A stretch of DNA of 32,889 nt, from contig DTUJ01000199.1 in NCBI GenBank assembly GCA_012964235.1, forward strand, positions 1-32,889, given 5' to 3'. Position numbers and translations under genes: made by a program. Positions within the stretch are counted from its first letter, which is position 1. Each line of letters opens with the position of its first letter. Below are positions 30,525 through 32,889 of this stretch, piece by piece. The notes below the pieces were generated by a model that was not told where the DNA came from, ran no database searches, and worked only from the letters and a program-made list of their open reading frames with translations. The stretch is from Fidelibacterota bacterium (GTDB lineage Bacteria > Fidelibacterota > Marinisomatia > Marinisomatales > UBA8229).

Positions 30525-31832
30525 CTATCGCTCATCTTTCCAAAATTGCTGATATAGTGCACCACGAAAGTCATTGTACATATCCCAACCACCATTAGGC
30601 GTATGATGAATCTGGGTCATTATTACACCTACAAACTCCCGCTTTGAATCGATCCAAAACTGGGTACCCTCATAACCGCCACCCTGCCAGAGCCCTTCCT
30701 CTCCCCATCCTCTTTTTCTTAACGTATCTCCCGTGATCCAAAGATTGTATCCATTATAACCCCAAGGGCTATTAATTTGTGTATGTGGGGAAACAATTTT
30801 ATCAATGGTGTTTTCATCCAGAAACCGTTTATCATTTAACTTTCCATTGTGTAGGAAGATTCTTAAAAAATCGGCATAACCATCGGCAGTTGCGACCATA
30901 CCTTCTCCCCCCAAGTATAACTGATTGTCTGGGCGATAAAAAGGTAAATCGGGACCGAATATGTCCAGCTCTCCTTTTCGTGCAATTCGTAATATTGAAT
31001 CAATCCCAGTGAAATAAGGGAGTAACGTTTCCCCTTTAGAAAGGTTATATTTCAATCCTTTGATATTTAAGCGGCTAAATAATCTTATTTCAACTAAATT
31101 TTTGAGACTTAATCCTGTAGCTCGTTCTGCAACCATACCAAGAACGGTTGTGTTTGTACCATAATAATATTTTGATCCCGGATGTAGAAGAAGAGGAACT
31201 GTTGCAAGGCGATTTATTAAATCATCAGAGTCTGATGCCTGGAGTAAATTTTTTGATACAAGAATTGAGTCAATGCAATCTATTCCGGTGGTTGCATAAT
31301 AAAATCCAGCTTGATGATTTATTAAGTGTCGAAGGGTCATGATAGAGTCAGGTTTAACTAATGTATACTTGCAACCAATGTTTTTATTTTGAACCTGACC
31401 AAGGGGAACCCCTTTCTCATTAACAGCGACTTGAAGACTATCAAATTCCGGTATATATTTCGTTACAGGTTCATCAAGATGTAGATGTCCGTCTTCAACT
31501 AAATCCATAATGATGGTTATAGTAATAATCTTGCTCATGGACCAAATCCTGATCCAAGTCTGTTTATCAATAACTTCTTTTGGAATTAAATTTCTGTTGA
31601 TTCGACAATGTTCATAGAGAACGCGTCCGTTTTTATCTTCAAGCCGTGCAAATAAAAACGGAAAATATCCTTCATCAACATATTGATTTAAAATCGTATC
31701 CAACTGATGTTTGTTTTGAATATTAATTAATGTATTCTGGGTTGAATCACAACTCGGATTGATAATTAAACAACAAAGTATGAGAGAACACATAGCAACT
31801 CTCGTTCTCCTATTGAAGATATTAAATCTCAT
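30525..31832 (-). CDS. Beta-lactamase-family serine hydrolase lipoprotein (class C/PBP4*-like)
   Basis: Lipobox-like LILCCLIINPSCDS; SxxK motif SMSK; MTLRHLINHQAGFYY; KYYYGTNTTVLGMVAERATG. Confidence 0.88.
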   Translation of the reverse strand: MRFNIFNRRTRVAMCSLILCCLIINPSCDSTQNTLINIQNKHQLDTILNQYVDEGYFPFLFARLEDKNGRVLYEHCRINRNLIPKEVIDKQTWIRIWSMSKIITITIIMDLVEDGHLHLDEPVTKYIPEFDSLQVAVNEKGVPLGQVQNKNIGCKYTLVKPDSIMTLRHLINHQAGFYYATTGIDCIDSILVSKNLLQASDSDDLINRLATVPLLLHPGSKYYYGTNTTVLGMVAERATGLSLKNLVEIRLFSRLNIKGLKYNLSKGETLLPYFTGIDSILRIARKGELDIFGPDLPFYRPDNQLYLGGEGMVATADGYADFLRIFLHNGKLNDKRFLDENTIDKIVSPHTQINSPWGYNGYNLWITGDTLRKRGWGEEGLWQGGGYEGTQFWIDSKREFVGVIMTQIHHTPNGGWDMYNDFRGALYQQFWKDER

Positions 31833-31834
31833 AT

Positions 31835-32510
31835 TTATTCAGAAACACCTTTGTACTGGAACCAATCAAAATCTGCATAATTGGTTGATGTTAAATTATT
31901 TGATGAACCATAAAGACCAATGTAGACTCCTGTATAGGTCCATCCCGAAGATTCTGGGCTAAGTTTAGAGCCATCTGCATTATTAAAAAGTAAAACCCAC
32001 TTTTCCCATCTTGTGAATAAGAAAAATCATAATCTAAATAATCAGCGGAAATATTCCAAAACACAGTACTTTTTTTGTATGCATGACTCGCGAGTAGGGA
32101 ATCAGTTCCATGGAAAAAATGGTGAAGTTGTATTTTCCCATCCATTAAAGACATAACATAGGCTGAACGATCATTTTGTATTACGGTCATTCCAGCCTTT
32201 TCATTGCCGGCTGGATTAAATTCCATCTTCGATTTTGCTTCCATTTGGAAATATCTTTGTCTAATTCCTACAAATGAATATAGGCTCTGCTTGGATATAA
32301 ACCCCCCTTTCAAATAAATTCTAAGAAACCCATTCTTTTCATTAAAACTATGGAAAGTTGAAGTAGGTGTTCTGCGAAAATTCCATTCAAGGTTTAGCTC
32401 AGAATGATCAAAATTATCATAAAATTCATTTATTTTCACCTGTCTTGTCCCTGGGAATGGAACAGGGTACTCAAACTCAACTTTTCCGGTTTTTGGACTG
32501 CATACCGGCT
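31835..32510 (-). pseudogene. GH43-type glycoside hydrolase C-terminal remnant (end of catalytic region plus concanavalin-like C2 domain) with a frameshift
   Basis: Reads PVCSPKTGKVEFEYPVPFPGTRQVKINEFYDNFDHSELNLEWNFRRTPTST...IRQRYFQMEAKSKMEFNPAGNEKAGMTVIQND...DYDFSYSQDGK. After about 32010 the family sequence continues in another frame (WVLLFNNADGSKLSPESSGWTYTGVYIGLYGSSNNLTSTNYADFDWFQYKGVSE*), ending at 31835. Confidence 0.8.
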
Positions 32511-32698
32511 AAGCTATTTTTTTCATCTTTCCACCAATGGGGGAAATCTTTATCTTGCCCATTGAAGAGTGTGTTCGCATACGGACAGGCGAAACAGGTT
32601 CGGTGACAATTGGGTAAAAAAATTCTCTGAAATATTAACCATTTGTAAGTAAACCTGACGCGTTTTAGTTTTTCACCTGTTTTGGTAACACTATTCAC
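32477..32698 (-). CDS. Hypothetical Cys-containing small ORF, possibly a gene fragment
   Basis: GTG start; 73 aa ORF with PNCHRTCFACPYANTLFNGQDKDFPHWWKDEK. No family recognised; overlaps the start of the GH43 remnant. Confidence 0.3.
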   Translation of the reverse strand: MNSVTKTGEKLKRVRFTYKWLIFQRIFLPNCHRTCFACPYANTLFNGQDKDFPHWWKDEKNSLAGMQSKNRKS

Positions 32699-32744
32699 CT
32701 ATTCTACTCTGCTACAATCTGAATTCAACCACCAAAGATAGACA

Positions 32745-32889
32745 ATGTGTGGCCGTAAAACACTCACCAAAGGAAAAATTGAGATTATGGAAGAGCTGTT
32801 TGTGGATGAGTGGGAAGACGATTTTGACTGGGAACCCAGTTACAATATTGCACCAACACAGATATCGCCGGTCCTTCTGAACGATGGAA
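32745..32889 (+). CDS. SRAP domain protein (SOS response-associated peptidase, HMCES/YedK family), N-terminal part
   Basis: MCGRKTLTKGKIEIMEELFVDEWEDDFDWEPSYNIAPTQISPVLLNDG: catalytic Cys2 after Met, and the YNIAPTQ motif. Truncated by the window end. Confidence 0.9.
   Translation, partial: MCGRKTLTKGKIEIMEELFVDEWEDDFDWEPSYNIAPTQISPVLLNDG

Noticed and set aside
1-32889. CRISPR array, transposase, tRNA or prophage genes
   Set aside because: I found no regularly spaced repeats, transposase-like ORFs or tRNA-like sequence in the short intergenic gaps.

Overview
The window is a housekeeping-rich bacterial segment. Gene style suggests an uncultured FCB-group or Marinimicrobia-like lineage, but that is inference only. 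Minus-strand genes in the first part: class III aminotransferase (partial), APH-type kinase, lipoprotein alpha/beta hydrolase, mazG, ybeY, 7TM-HD phosphohydrolase, acyl-CoA dehydrogenase, fabH, a damaged recJ, rnpB (RNase P RNA), a C4 zinc-ribbon/coiled-coil protein and an LhgO-like oxidase. Plus-strand genes then follow: gcvP, a secreted PNGase F-like protein and a TPR-like protein. Next come minus-strand mtaB, an SDR, carB, carA and gpmI. A divergent plus-strand SOS-type cluster follows: lexA, rsmE, a Y-family polymerase paralogue lacking catalytic residues, and a DnaE2-like polymerase. The end holds a serine beta-lactamase-family lipoprotein, a GH43-type C-terminal remnant with a frameshift, and the start of an SRAP (HMCES/YedK) gene. 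The strongest points for follow-up are: (1) the lexA-rsmE-ImuB-like-DnaE2 arrangement with no imuA, a dead Y-polymerase active site, a degenerate PHP domain and an SRAP gene nearby; (2) repeat-dense regions upstream of lexA and dnaE2 that are candidate operators; (3) recJ with its DHH core precisely missing; (4) a 32-codon small ORF overlapping a terminator-like hairpin.
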